DNA from: Cryptomeria japonica
Taxonomy: Eukaryota > Streptophyta > Pinopsida > Cupressales > Cupressaceae
Direction: 5' to 3'
NCBI RefSeq assembly: GCF_030272615.1
Contig: NC_081413.1
Span: forward strand, 609,469,209-609,533,208
DNA length: 64,000 bases
Part shown: positions 11,397 to 22,550 of the stretch, piece after piece
How the letters are laid out: every line of letters starts with the position of its first letter
Numbering within the stretch: position 1 is the first letter of the stretch
Made by a program: the position numbers and the translations under genes
The notes under the pieces: generated by a model
Told to the model about the DNA's origin: nothing
What the model saw: the letters and a program-made list of their open reading frames with translations, nothing else
The model's database searches: none

Positions 11397-12670
11397 TTTT
11401 GGTGAACCCGACGTGAACATCCTTTCTGATTATTCATGATTAGATCTGAAAATTGATTCCTTGATTACATTTCCATGTTTGATCTTTTGCAAAATTTTAG
11501 AGGTTAATTGCATAAAAACCCTAAATTTTCTTTTTAAGCAATTAAACTTGCGAAATGTTTAATTATTAATGCTTGCTTCAGATCTGCTTTTCTATTATAA
11601 ATTATCAATTCATATCTGTACTTTAATTTTGAAAATTAAGTGGTTAAATGTCAAAACCCTAATTTTTGAAACCCTCTTAATTCAACCTTTGTCCGACAAT
11701 TTGACCGATCAAAACATCTCCAAATCAGCTGTAACTTTGGATTCTGTAATAAAATCACAATATCTTTCATCCCTGAAAATTTGAAAAAAAGTTGCGAGGA
11801 CCGTGTTGCACTCCGAGCGCCATCGTCCCCGACATTTTTTCCAAAATTTCGGGAGCGAGATCTTGCTGTATTTTCCTGCTAAAATCCAGAATTTTGGCTG
11901 ATTTTGTCAATTATAACACTTTCAAAATTACAGTCAAAGTTGGTCTTGTGATTGCTTGGTTTAAGGCTCCTAATCATTCAAAAATTGTGGAAATTGAAAT
12001 TTTGTGTCAAAATTGTGTTCTTACTGGTTCTAAATCTGAAAATTGTGTTTGCATTCATTCAAAATTTTAGTGCTTTATTCAAATTCTTGCAATTTGTGAC
12101 TTTTGAAATTAAGTGCTTAATTACAACAACCTTGATTTCCGCTTTCAAAATTGAATTTTGCGTGAAATTGAATCAATTTTTAAATTTCAAAACTTGCACT
12201 GCTTTTGACATTCTCTCTAAAATCATAAAATTCAAAATTTCAGTTTTCCTCTCTTTTTCAAAATTCAAAATTTTGCATTTTTCGACAATCTTGATAGGGT
12301 TCAATTTTGAGATTGCAACTTTAATTTGGCCTATCTACAGATCGTAAAATCACTCAATTTTTTCAGATTAGCTCTAAAATCATCATACCTTTCATCCCTG
12401 CAAATTTCGAAAAAAGTTGCAAGGACCGTGTTGCACTCCGAGCGCCACGGTCCCGAACATTTTTTCCGAAATTTCGGGAGACTGTTGTGATTGCATTTAA
12501 CAGCTTAAATCTGAAAGATTGGCTGTTTTTACTGAAAATTGCTACCTCTAAATTCAAAATCTTTTCTCTCTCTCTAGTGCATGAGTTTTACAACAATAAG
12601 CCCTACTTATACTATTCCCGCTAGACGAAGCCGTAGAATTAAGTCTTTCTGAGGTTTAACTACCGAGGAG
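11397..12670 (+). other. Leader between 5' LTR and gag of the young element
   Basis: The stretch opens with the presumed primer-binding site. It is AT-rich and has no long ORF. It contains two copies (about 11790-11870 and 12410-12485) of a motif with the core AGGACCGTGTTGCACTCCGA, related to a third copy inside the LTR. It ends 10 bases after a CTACCGAGGAG sequence, just before the gag ATG. Confidence 0.6.
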
Positions 12671-15600
12671 ATGGAACCTAATTTGAGTAGCCTTTTTAAC
12701 GAGGACATGGGTAATTCCTCTAATCCTCCGAATGATGAAGAAGCTCTCCATGAAGTTTCCGTTGAACAACTTTCCAAATTGGATAACCAATTTGACGATT
12801 TTCACCAATGGATGTCTCATGAGTATCCCGATAGTCAAGCTCTTCCTTTAATTGAGGGTCTAAAACGCATGCTTCAAAGTGATAAGAATGGAATTGATGT
12901 TTTGCGTGGTATTGCACATATTGTGGATTCGAATGTGATGCCTATGAAGAGTTGTGCTGAATCTTTAGGTTATACACAACCTCCTACACAAGTCAATCAT
13001 CCTATTCCTTTGACAACTCCTATTGCTAGTATACCTACCTTTACATCAAACATAATGGCTACCTCTATACAAGACATTCCTCCTGTGATCACTAGTCATG
13101 GGGGCAATCCTTCTTCTTCAATTAATCCTCTTCCTTCATTCAATCCAACTTCTTCATACATTCCTTCAATGAGTGTTCCTATTACATCTTCACAAATGAA
13201 CATGACGCAAGGGGGCAATTCATTTAACCATTCCATTCCTCCTTGTAGTGTTCCTCCTATCCAATCATCCCCTATGGTTGACTATCATAGGGTCCCACCA
13301 CCTTACTCTTTACCTTCTTTCAATAACATCACATCTAACACACCTAATATGAACTCTTCGACCGAAGCTACCATTAATAATCTTGCACAAACTGTCTCTT
13401 CTTTACAGCAACAAATTGCCTCTATGAACCAATCTAAGTTTAGTGTGCCCACATTTGATGTTGCGAGCCCACTTTCTCTTGACATTGTTCGAGCCATCCC
13501 TCCTAAACATGTTGAAATCCCGCATCTGGAGCTTTATAATGGTAAAGGAGATCCTCTAACACATGTTAAGACTTTTCAAACAATTTGTACTGATTTTGCT
13601 TACAACCCAAGGTTGCTTGCGAAACTGTTCACCAGAACATTAAGAGACAAAGCCCTACAATGGTATTGCTCGTTGCCTTCTTATTCTATTACTTCTTTTG
13701 AACAACTTGCAAATGCTTTCATTCAACAATTTCAAAACAATATAAGTCCTAAAGTTACTTTGATTGATTTAATGCATTGTAAACAAGGTGTTAAAGAAAA
13801 AGTGACTGATTTCATTGGTAGATATAAACATTTGTATGCTCAAATTTCTTTTCCAGTGCCTGATAATGATATTCAAAGAATCTTTATTTCTAATTTGCAA
13901 AAAGATATTCGAGACAAACTTCTGTTTTCTGAGTTTACTTCTTTCCAACAGTTGTGTGCCACTCTTCACAATTATCAACTGACTGTGAGTCAAATGGAAC
14001 AATCACATCCTATGGCTCCGAGTGATAAGGGTGATAGTAGTCAACAACCATTTGGGAAGTTTAAACCGAACAGAGATTCCATCAAATTCAATGAAAACAT
14101 CATCAACAACAATGTGAATGCAGCATCAGGTGTGCCTCCTATTTCTAAATTTTTCAGGAAAGAAAGAAAGTATACTCCTTTGAATGAATCATTGCATGAT
14201 ATTATGAATAAGTTATTGGGACAAAATGTGCTTACTCTTCCTCCTATAAGACAAATTGATCCTGCAAAGATTACTTCACCTTATTTTGATAACAAAGCTT
14301 TTTGTCATTTTCATCGTCAGCCTGGTCATGATACTGAAAAATGTTTTTCTTTAAAGGGTAAAATTCAGGATTTGATTGATAATAATACCATTTTTGTTTC
14401 TGGAGTGAATGATAAAGGCAACACATCTGTAGCTCCTCCTAACCAAAATCTTCAGATTTTTACTGATCCATTACCTTCTCATACCTCTCATACCTCTAAT
14501 GCGATTGAGGCTAATGATTCCTCTTTCTCATCTGATGGTCTTGTGTCTATGACTCCGAATGTGATTAACTTTGTAGAGCAGCAAGAAATCCCTAAAGAAC
14601 CTTCCATCACATTTGATTCTAGTGAAACCATTAGAGCACCTGATGGTCCTTTATACATAGTTGCAAAAGTCAAAAATACACCTTGTCGTGGAGTGCTTAT
14701 TGATCCTTCGTGCATGGTTAATGTTATTACTGAAGAATTTCTTTTTACTTTGCAATTGAATCAAGTGATATATGACAAAACAGATGTGATTGTGAAACTA
14801 TTTGATGCATTTTCTTCTCCTGCAATTGGTTCTATTACATTGCCTATTGAGGTCCATAACAAATCTCTTGATGTGAACTTTGCTATTATTCCTTCTTCCG
14901 AACAATTTCGTGTGAAGCTTGGCTACCCTTGGCTATCTTCCATGAAAGCTATTGCTTCTCCTATTCATAAGTGTTTGAAATTTCCCCACAATGGTGAAGT
15001 TGTTACTGTCAATCATAGTCTCTTTAAACCAGCTGAAAGAACATCTAGTGTTCCTATTGATTACTTTTGGCCTAAACAATTTCAATCTCTTCCTCCGCGA
15101 AGTGATCATCTTTTTAAATCTTATCAAAAGTGGAAAACAGATATGATCCTATCTTTAAGTGAACCTAGAACACCTAAACTTGACATTCCTATCATTCTTG
15201 AGAAGGAAATTCTTCCTTTGAAAGATAAAACTAATGTCTTTCCTCAAGAAGATTCCCAACCCGTCCCCATGGATGTGACTATGTCTATGCCTAATAAATC
15301 TTCTAAGAGTAGATCTATACCTCCTCGTCATGATGGACTTGGTCTTCTCCCTAAACCAAAAATTCCTCCTTTATATGGAGCAGTTCCTCCTCCTGCCTTT
15401 TATAGAGAGAAGAGACCTTCTTCTTCTCCTATTATCCAGCCTAAGAGACCACAACCTAAACACCCAAGTGATAAGGATGAGAACATTCCTCCTCCTCTAT
15501 CTTCTACACTTCCTACTAAGACTAGACGTAATCGTTCTGCACGCGAACGCCGACGAAAGCGTCGTCTTAGGGCTCAAGCAGCTGCTTCTCAAACTTTACA

Positions 15601-16021
15601 ATCTCCAAAAACACCTTCAACAAGCATTATTCCATTTTCTCCTCAGCCGGATATTGAGCCTAAATCTCCTAAACATAAGATGCATGATGGTCTTGATCCT
15701 GTGCGAGTTAAAGATCCTATTTTTATAAATCTTGATGATGATATAGATGAAAATGTTATTCATGATGAAAATGTTACTCCTCTTGCTTCTGATAGCGAAT
15801 ATGAACTTGTTGATATTGATAACCATTTATCTAATGAATTTTCTAAAGCACTTATCCTAGCTCCTAGACAAGAACAATGTGGCTCAGAACATGAACATAG
15901 CCCTTGTTTGGATCTTGTGATAGCTCCATCTGCTGTGTTGGATGTTCCTCCTCTAGCGTGTTCCCTGCCTTCCCGAAACATTGATCAGCAAGATCAGGGG
16001 GTAGATGACGTGCTAGACTAG
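12671..16021 (+). CDS. Gag plus retropepsin-like polyprotein, 1116 aa, intact
   Basis: The ORF opens at ATG 12671 and runs uninterrupted to TAG 16019-16021. Residues about 1-270 are a Ser/Pro/Asn-rich disordered lead-in. Residues about 275-440 are a retrotransposon gag capsid domain (LELYNGKGDPLTHVKTF, then ALQWYCSLPS). Residues about 545-575 carry the single-finger motif CHFHRQPGHDTEKC followed by IQDLIDN. Residues about 657-765 resemble a retroviral-type aspartic protease with LIDPSCMVNVI, where families usually have D-[ST]-G, so the active site is altered. A basic tract (RRNRSARERRRKRR) is near 955-970. The tail is acidic and Pro-rich. There is no polymerase. The gag finger resembles that of the surrounding older Gypsy relic. 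Capsid assembly is the expected role. Confidence 0.85.
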   Translation: MEPNLSSLFNEDMGNSSNPPNDEEALHEVSVEQLSKLDNQFDDFHQWMSHEYPDSQALPLIEGLKRMLQSDKNGIDVLRGIAHIVDSNVMPMKSCAESLGYTQPPTQVNHPIPLTTPIASIPTFTSNIMATSIQDIPPVITSHGGNPSSSINPLPSFNPTSSYIPSMSVPITSSQMNMTQGGNSFNHSIPPCSVPPIQSSPMVDYHRVPPPYSLPSFNNITSNTPNMNSSTEATINNLAQTVSSLQQQIASMNQSKFSVPTFDVASPLSLDIVRAIPPKHVEIPHLELYNGKGDPLTHVKTFQTICTDFAYNPRLLAKLFTRTLRDKALQWYCSLPSYSITSFEQLANAFIQQFQNNISPKVTLIDLMHCKQGVKEKVTDFIGRYKHLYAQISFPVPDNDIQRIFISNLQKDIRDKLLFSEFTSFQQLCATLHNYQLTVSQMEQSHPMAPSDKGDSSQQPFGKFKPNRDSIKFNENIINNNVNAASGVPPISKFFRKERKYTPLNESLHDIMNKLLGQNVLTLPPIRQIDPAKITSPYFDNKAFCHFHRQPGHDTEKCFSLKGKIQDLIDNNTIFVSGVNDKGNTSVAPPNQNLQIFTDPLPSHTSHTSNAIEANDSSFSSDGLVSMTPNVINFVEQQEIPKEPSITFDSSETIRAPDGPLYIVAKVKNTPCRGVLIDPSCMVNVITEEFLFTLQLNQVIYDKTDVIVKLFDAFSSPAIGSITLPIEVHNKSLDVNFAIIPSSEQFRVKLGYPWLSSMKAIASPIHKCLKFPHNGEVVTVNHSLFKPAERTSSVPIDYFWPKQFQSLPPRSDHLFKSYQKWKTDMILSLSEPRTPKLDIPIILEKEILPLKDKTNVFPQEDSQPVPMDVTMSMPNKSSKSRSIPPRHDGLGLLPKPKIPPLYGAVPPPAFYREKRPSSSPIIQPKRPQPKHPSDKDENIPPPLSSTLPTKTRRNRSARERRRKRRLRAQAAASQTLQSPKTPSTSIIPFSPQPDIEPKSPKHKMHDGLDPVRVKDPIFINLDDDIDENVIHDENVTPLASDSEYELVDIDNHLSNEFSKALILAPRQEQCGSEHEHSPCLDLVIAPSAVLDVPPLACSLPSRNIDQQDQGVDDVLD

Positions 16022-16760
16022 TTACATTAGCATGGCAGATTCTCTCCCCCTCTCTTTTGTTACTTCTTCCATATGTTATTCTCATTCTTCTATTTGTCGT
16101 CCTTAGTGTTGTCTACTTGAGGACGATGCAAAGCATTGAGATCTCTCGATCTCTCTCATGTTGACTCAAAAGACACATGTGTTCCCTTCTTCTAGGTGAC
16201 CTTCCTTGATTGGGGAATGAAGAACAATTATGCATACATACATATGATATATACATGACTTATCATACAGCATACTGACCCCAAGGAAAGCGAAGTCACC
16301 TCGTGCTTTGTGTTTGTGTTCATTATCCTTGGGTTTATCTCACACTTGGGGGCTAAATCCTTGCGATAACGTGCTCCTTTCCTTTCTCATTTTCTATGTG
16401 TATCACTACGTTAAAACAATCACCCCCGTTGAGGCGTGTGCGATCGCTTTAACGTAGGGGGGCATACACCCTGTCTATCCTTTCAAGATACTTGAAAATT
16501 TCTTGGCAAACTTAGCTTTGTCTTGAAAATTTTTGGTATTTCTTTTACATGACTCATAGTGAGGGAACCTTACTACTGACAGTCATGGTTCTCCCTCGTG
16601 ATCTTCCCTTTTACTTTGTCAATCGAAGTCGTAAGATCCTTAGTCCACTGGGGGCTTGGTGTATCTTGCCTCCTTGACGTGGTGAAAGTCTTTCAATGTT
16701 GTTTCCTTGTACTTTACCGGAAGTATGAGCATACATACTCCCGCTAAAGTGGGGGCTAAA
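16022..16760 (+). other. 3' untranslated region with repeated polypurine-like words
   Basis: No ORF is seen. The G-rich words CACTTGGGGGCTAAA (near 16340), TAGGGGGGCATAC (near 16455), CTGGGGGCTTGG (near 16650) and the terminal AGTGGGGGCTAAA (16748-16760) look like serial polypurine tracts. The last one abuts the 3' LTR. Confidence 0.6.
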
Positions 16761-18020
16761 TGTAGCGTCCTAAAATTGCGACACTTGCAATTTCGATTGC
16801 ATTTCGGTCTTCACGATGGCGACGCAACACGCAACCTGAATGGAGACCCCAAAACTTGCTCACGACACTAAAAACTGCATTTTTCATGCACCCTGGCCTG
16901 AACCTCCTTTGCACCCCGCTGTCCTGGAGGTGGGACCAGAGCGCCCAGCGCCCTGGTCCCTCAGGACCAAGGCGCCCAGCGCCCTGGTCCTCTAGGACCA
17001 TGGCGCCCAGCGCCCTGGTCCCTGGGTCCTATTTTGGCCCCGGTCTCCTAAGTGATATCGGGTCTTTTTTATTGCAATTTGGAAATATACTTCCCTGGTC
17101 GGCCTAAGGTCGGGAAAGTCAGTCTATCAGCCCTAATTGACAAGTATATAAACTACATTTTCCTCTTTCATTCGATATGATGGAAAAGGCGTGGAAACTA
17201 TACTCAAGCATTCAAGCATTCAAGCATTCAAGCAATTGATCATTTCAAGTCTCCATTCAAGGCTAAGTGTTGCATTCAAGTCAAGGATTCAACCATTGAA
17301 GAGGAGATCACTTATTACATGCTACAACATACTACAACATACAACATCTAAACCTTTGCACATAAGGATACCAACATCCTTAGAACAAGGTATTAGTACT
17401 TGTTTTACATTACAGTCATTTACATTTACAGCTCTTGCTCATTTCTTGGTTAATTCCAAAACCGGGGTTTGACCTAAAGGCAAACCCCTAATCCCTAACC
17501 CCCCAATCGTCTTCGCTTTTCTGTGTGTAGGTTGCAGGTACGCGGCTGAGATTGAAGATTTGGAATCCTTGTGCAGAGACGAACCGATCCCCCTTCGTTT
17601 CGCGGATTTTTCGGAGGACCGTGGCGCCGGGCGCCATCGTCCCGACAACTTTTTCTCAAATTTGCAGGACAGCGTCGTATCGACATTTTACTGCTAATTC
17701 CAGGTCCGCAGCTTCATCCTATAACCTAAACTCAGTTTATAAGCGAATCTTTATGACTTTCTATGCATTCTTAGCTTAATTTCCTTAATCAATATTCTTT
17801 ACAAAAGAGGGTAGCCTTGCTTTCCAAACCCTTGAAATTCATTTAGCATCCAATCTTACATTGTGTGGGATTGGATCTTATGAGTTTCAACCCCTCTTTT
17901 GAATGTAAAGTCTCTCCCCTAAGTGAAAACCCATCGAATCCTAGCGAACCTCCCTTCTCTCTCCTCGGAGTTGGAAGAGGGGAGACCAACTAGGGTTCGA
18001 CAGCAATTTTCCGCTTTACA
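16761..18020 (+). repeat. 3' LTR of the gag-protease element
   Basis: 1260 bp, TGTAGCGTCC to CGCTTTACA, followed by the target duplication ATCTC. It is near-identical to the 5' LTR and is longer because it has three 31-bp hairpin units instead of two. Confidence 0.92.
16933..17025. repeat. 31-bp hairpin minisatellite, three units
   Basis: Units start GGACCAGAG, GGACCAAGG and GGACCATGG at 16933, 16964 and 16995. Each ends GCGCCCTGGTCC and can form the same stem as in the 5' LTR. Confidence 0.85.
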
Positions 18021-18066
18021 ATCTCATCAAATGTATTATCATATTGAACTTACAAATGAAAGGTCA

Positions 18067-18872
18067 TGATGTAGGAGCATCCCTGGTTCATAGCAATCTT
18101 GCATCAACCACAAAAATATTTCCTTTATGTTTTGCTTCCTGTTTGCAGTTTCAACATTTCTTTTTGTGTGTCCTGGATTTGGCTCACCAGATCCTATGGA
18201 GTTGGATTTTACTTGAAGACTTGATCATCTTCCTTATTCCAAAACTGTGGAGCATTTGGATCATTTTCCAACAAGTTATCGCTACCGATTTTCAAGACAG
18301 TTTCCTGTTACCAGTTGGTAGTTCCCTGTTATCGGTTGCGTGGACTTATTTGCATTGGTGATCTATCGGATCCCTTTCGTAGCTTGCAGAGCCTTGAGCG
18401 TTAATTATAATGTTCCTTGTCATGTGGCCGAACTTTTCAGATGATCTACACTTCATCCTTTGGATTTTCTGGAGGAATTTCTTTGGCAGAGGCCGACCTT
18501 GTTGGTTTTGCACATTAGGTCTTGTTCTTTGGGTTTTGATCCCTTTTGGACCGAACGGATCCCCTTGGATCGTATAAATCATTGTAATAGAACATTATAA
18601 TGTAACCAAGAATTCAGACTGAGCATAGAAGATTTATCTTAAGCTTTGAGGTCCCGATTGTGACCTGATATGTATTTTGAGCATGTTTTAGCGAGCCTGT
18701 GAGCTAATTTTTGTAACCCGGTTGTTACCAGTTGGTTGTAATCAGTTTTCATGTTATAATAAAATCTTTTCTAGATTGCCTCCATCATGTCCTTGTGTTT
18801 CCGTTGTGTTTTCTCTTGCTGACTGGACCAGATTGATCTCTTTGAGGTCCCTCCTAACCAGTGATTGCTTCA
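18067..18872 (+). repeat. 5' LTR of the chromodomain Gypsy
   Basis: 806 bp. It pairs with 25659-26461 over its whole length and is followed directly by a primer-binding site of initiator-Met type. Confidence 0.88.
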
Positions 18873-18874
18873 AG

Positions 18875-18889
18875 TGGTATCCGAGCGAG
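18875..18889 (+). other. Primer-binding site, initiator Met tRNA type
   Basis: TGGTATCCGAGCGAG lies 2 bases after the LTR end. The common plant sequence is TGGTATCAGAGC, complementary to the 3' end of initiator Met tRNA; one base differs here. Confidence 0.75.
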
Positions 18890-18980
18890 TTTCGTTCCAG
18901 AGGTTGCGTTGTCCTGAGAATTTTGTTGTAGGGTGGCAGACTGTGGATCCGGCCTGCATCTACAGAGGACTGGCATAAAG

Positions 18981-19790
18981 ATGGTGCGAAGAGGAACTAG
19001 GAATGGTGGAGCACGTGGGAATGCAGATCCTGCTATGATGGAAATGTTGCAAGGAATAGCAGCTCGATTGGAAGTCGTGGAGACAGCTCAGAGAAGAGGT
19101 CGACACATTGAAGATGTAAGTAAAGATGAAAGAGAAGAAGCCTCAACAGAACAAGTAAACCCATTGGCAGTTGATCTAGATGAGGAAAGGTTTTTGAGGG
19201 TTTTGAGTAGGGTGAATACTAAACCTCATTTTACCCCTCTGGAATATGATGGAAAGTTGGATTCAGATGAATTGATGGATTGGATCTCGAAGATGGAGAA
19301 ATATTTTGATTTTGAAAACACTACAAAAGAAAGGAAGGTGAAATATGCTTGTACCCGGTTGAAAGGTCATGCATCTCTTTGGTGGGAGCATTTGCAGGTT
19401 GATAGTTATAGAAGAGGTAAACAGAAAATCAAGACATGGGATCGGATGATTGCTAAGTTGAAATCAAAATTTATGCCAGCTGATTATCAAGTGAATCTGT
19501 TCTGGAAGTTGTAGAATTTGAGACAAAAGGAATCTAGTGTGAAGGAATACACCGAAGTATTTTACAAGTTGAATATCAGATCCAAACTGGTTGATGATGA
19601 AGTTGAACAAGTTGCAAGATATTTGAATGGATTGTGTGTGTCTATACAAGATGAAATCAGTTTGATCAAATTACAGAGTGTTGAAGAGGCTTACCAGTAT
19701 GCCCTGAAGGCGAAACATAAACTAAACAAAAGACACAAGTAGAGGCAGAGGTGGAAGGTTTTCCGAAGGAATATTTCAAGGAGGAAGAGG
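18981..19790 (+). pseudogene. Gag of the chromodomain Gypsy
   Basis: The likely start is ATG 18981 (MVRRGTRNGG). The open frame extends 16 codons further upstream, but that part is not gag-like. The capsid domain is seen in HFTPLEYDGKLDSDELMDWI and LKGHASLWWEHL. A TAG at 19512-19514 sits where Gln is expected, and the same frame then continues to 19742. An RG-rich linker (SRGRGGRF, YTRGRG) follows in a shifted frame. Gag builds the virus-like particle; this copy cannot make a full one. Confidence 0.8.
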
Positions 19791-19879
19791 ATATACTAGA
19801 GGTAGAGGAACTTGTACATATTAGAACACAGACAATGAAGTGAACAAAGAAGGTAATTCATACCAGAAAGATGATAAAA

Positions 19880-20805
19880 TTTTATACCGAAAGAGAACTG
19901 AATGGCTACCAAAATGAGAATTTTGGAAGACAAGATAGGAGAGTGTTTAGAGGAAATAGCTTTAAGTGTGGAGGAGAAGGACATTGTGATTTCGAGTGTA
20001 AGAAGACATAGAATACTAGAAGAGAAACAATGGTGGAAGAAAACCCCACTGGATCGGATAAAAAACTGGAAGATGGAGAACTACTGATGATGAGGAGAGC
20101 TTTGTGTCATACTGGGAGAGGTGAAGAGCCCTTGCAGAGGAAGAATTTGTTCAAGACCAGATGTAAGGTATTCGGTAAGTGTTGTAAAGTTTTTATTGAT
20201 AGTGGTAGTTTAGATAATCTTTTTTTAGAAGACATGGTGAATAAGTTGAATTTGGAAAGATTGAAACACCCTAAGCCTTATTAGATAACATGGATTCAGG
20301 ATGAACATAAGTTGTTAGTAAGTGAGCAATGTTTGATGAAATGGAAAACTAGGAAATATCATGATGAAGTCTTGTGTGATATCATGCCTATGGATATTTG
20401 TCATATTTTGTTGGGTAGACCTTGACAATTTGATAGATAGGCAATACATGATGGGAGGAAGAATACATACACTATTGTGGCCAATGGGATGGAGCAAACC
20501 TTGTTGCCCTTGGAGGAACCTTTGAAGAATGAAGTCTGTACGAATGCTAGAATCTGTTTGGTAGATGGAAGGAAATTCATGGATGGATTGAGCCATGAGA
20601 ATGTGTGTTTTGCCTTAGTTCCTAAAAAGACTGAGAATACAGAGCATGAGGAGGAACAACCAGAAGAGATAAAAGATTTGTTGACAAAATATGAAGACAT
20701 CATTTCAAATAATGTGCCTCATGGATTGCCACCTATGAGAAGTATCAGTCATTGTGTGGACCTTGTTCCCAGAGCTAGTTTGCCTAACAAATCTGCACAC
20801 CAGAT
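19880..20805 (+). pseudogene. Zinc knuckle and protease part of the chromodomain Gypsy
   Basis: The knuckle reads S-FKCGGEGHCDFEC (near 19960), so the first Cys of CxxCxxxxHxxxxC is Ser. The protease motif CKVFIDSGSLDNLFLEDM is near 20190 and keeps D-S-G. It is followed by HILLGRP with stops at 20423-20425 and 20438-20440, plus one at 20282-20284. The segment leading to reverse transcriptase ends at SAHQ (about 20803), where the small LTR element inserted. The frame resumes at 22929. Confidence 0.75.
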
Positions 20806-20809
20806 TGTT

Positions 20810-21182
20810 TGTTAGAGTATTCAGGTATTTACTTGATTAATTAAACAATATTTGTTTAATTATTTAAGTTCCCTTTATCTCTTTTACACTTAAGCTAACT
20901 TTAGGTGCATAATAATTAATTCTTTTATTAATTATTATGCAAACCTAGGTTTTCCCTTTCAGGGTTTCTTGACCTATTAAAGGTTAAGTTCATTCTTTTC
21001 ATTGTAAGAAGAAGGTTTTTTACATTACACATTTTGTGAATATTGAGCTCTCTCTTTTTGAGCATATTTTCTATGTATTTCTTTCATTTGTGATTTGCTT
21101 CCTTGCTTCTCCTTGTAATAGGTTTTTTAGCTTGTAGAGATCATTTGGGCTCCTGTGGTGTTGTATTTTCTCAACTCCTACA
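20810..21182 (+). repeat. 5' LTR of the small LTR element
   Basis: 373 bp, TGTTAGAG to CTCCTACA; it pairs with 22551-22925. Confidence 0.88.
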
Positions 21183-22550
21183 TGGTATTAGAGCTTCAGA
21201 TCTACAGCTATATGTTCTTGTTTTGAGATTTTCTGCATTGGAAGCAAATCTGGGGTTTTAGGCAATTTTTTTGTGTACTTAGGGTTAGGCCTTTTTTTCT
21301 GAGCACTTTGGGCCTAAACGAACCTCATCATTGTGCTCAGAAGGTCCAAAAACCCCTATAGTCATATAAAATTTGACCTATTTTGGTTCCTGAGCCTCTG
21401 GGAGTATTTTTTTCTCAGATCTAGGTCGTACGACCCTGGCACGCAAATCGATAAATTTTTATTTTATTTTTTGCCTTTTTACGACATGCAGGCCAAATTT
21501 TGATTTTTTGAAAAAAAAAAAATGGTGAAAAAGGCGATAGTAATTTTGCAAAAAGTTTTTTTTTTGGGTTTTGGAGTAGGCACAGGTTTCATACCGCTGT
21601 CAATCTAACAGTTTGGCCCTGTCAGACCGGGCCCGACCGCCGCCAACCCCACCTTCCCGAGCCCCATCGGCGTCCTTCCGACCCCGCCAGCCCCGCCCCT
21701 ACCGGCACCGGCCTCCGGCCCCCTGTCGACCTTCCTGTGGCCCCCACCACCGCAGGCCGCCGCGTCTCCCCGGCTCCTCGCTGCCTGCTGGTCCCCGACC
21801 CCCACCGCTATGCACTGAGATAAAGTGCCATCATGCATTGTTTACTTGGGATCTTGCACATCTTGTGCCTTATTGTACATGCACTACTTATAGAGTGCCA
21901 TGAGGGGGTTGATGTTTGCCTTTTGTTTGCCATCTACCTTTGTCCAGTGAGTGCTCCTTCCATGACATTCGCCTCATGATGTGTGTCAAGTGAGTGTTCC
22001 TTCGATGACACTATGTACTTTCTCTGCACCTTCAATGTTCCTGGTTCTTCATCATGCAGTTCTTGTTGGCTGTTCTTTTTAGTGTACTTGTCCCTCTCCC
22101 TTTTTAGCATCATGTGGAGGTTTGTCTTGTTGGTTCTAATGCTTCCTTGGTTCGATTGATCAACTCTTCAGGCTTTGGTGTCTTGCCATCTGTATCTTTG
22201 AGTTCAGTTGTTTGTCTTTGTTTGCCTTCTGATTCAAGTAGTGTCATTTGAGGGCACTCATACAGATTACAGTCTTCTTTACCTAGTCATGTTCTATTTC
22301 AGTGGAGGTTCTTCAGATCAACAGTTATTCTTCGACAGAGTTTGTAGGTTCTTCATGCTTCAGTGGTGTTCTTTTCCTTCTCTTTTTGGAGTAGAGTTTT
22401 GTTCCCACGTGGTTTTCTCTATTTCTCCAATTCATAGAGATTTCATTGTATTTGGGTTTCTGATCAGGCCTTGTTGCTGGGACCCATCTTTATTGCTTTT
22501 AATAGCTATTCTAGGTTTTAGCTTCTCCCTAAGTCTAGCTTAAGGGGGGG
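21183..22550 (+). other. Internal region of the small LTR element
   Basis: It starts with the primer-binding site TGGTATTAGAGC. A GC-rich block of C/G-rich repeats lies at about 21610-21800 in otherwise AT-rich sequence. The 96-codon ORF over this block (21613-21903) is Pro/Arg-rich and has no known domain. No polymerase motifs are present. Confidence 0.6.

Larger units (their letters stand above)
10168..18020 (+). mobile_element. Non-autonomous gag-protease LTR retrotransposon (TR-GAG-like), 7853 bp
   Basis: Two LTRs (10168-11396 and 16761-18020) start TGTAGCGTCC and end CGCTTTACA. The 5-bp target duplication ATCTC is exact at 10163-10167 and 18021-18025. By eye the LTRs differ by about a dozen substitutions and one 31-bp indel, so the insertion is the youngest in this nest. 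Between them lie a leader, one intact 1116-codon gag-protease ORF and a 3' region; no reverse transcriptase, RNase H or integrase was found. It must therefore rely on enzymes from a related autonomous element. Its host is the minus-strand Gypsy relic. Confidence 0.92.

Noticed and set aside
21613-21903. 96-codon Pro/Arg-rich ORF
   Set aside because: It is a translation of a GC-rich block inside a non-autonomous LTR element; no start context or similarity supports a gene.
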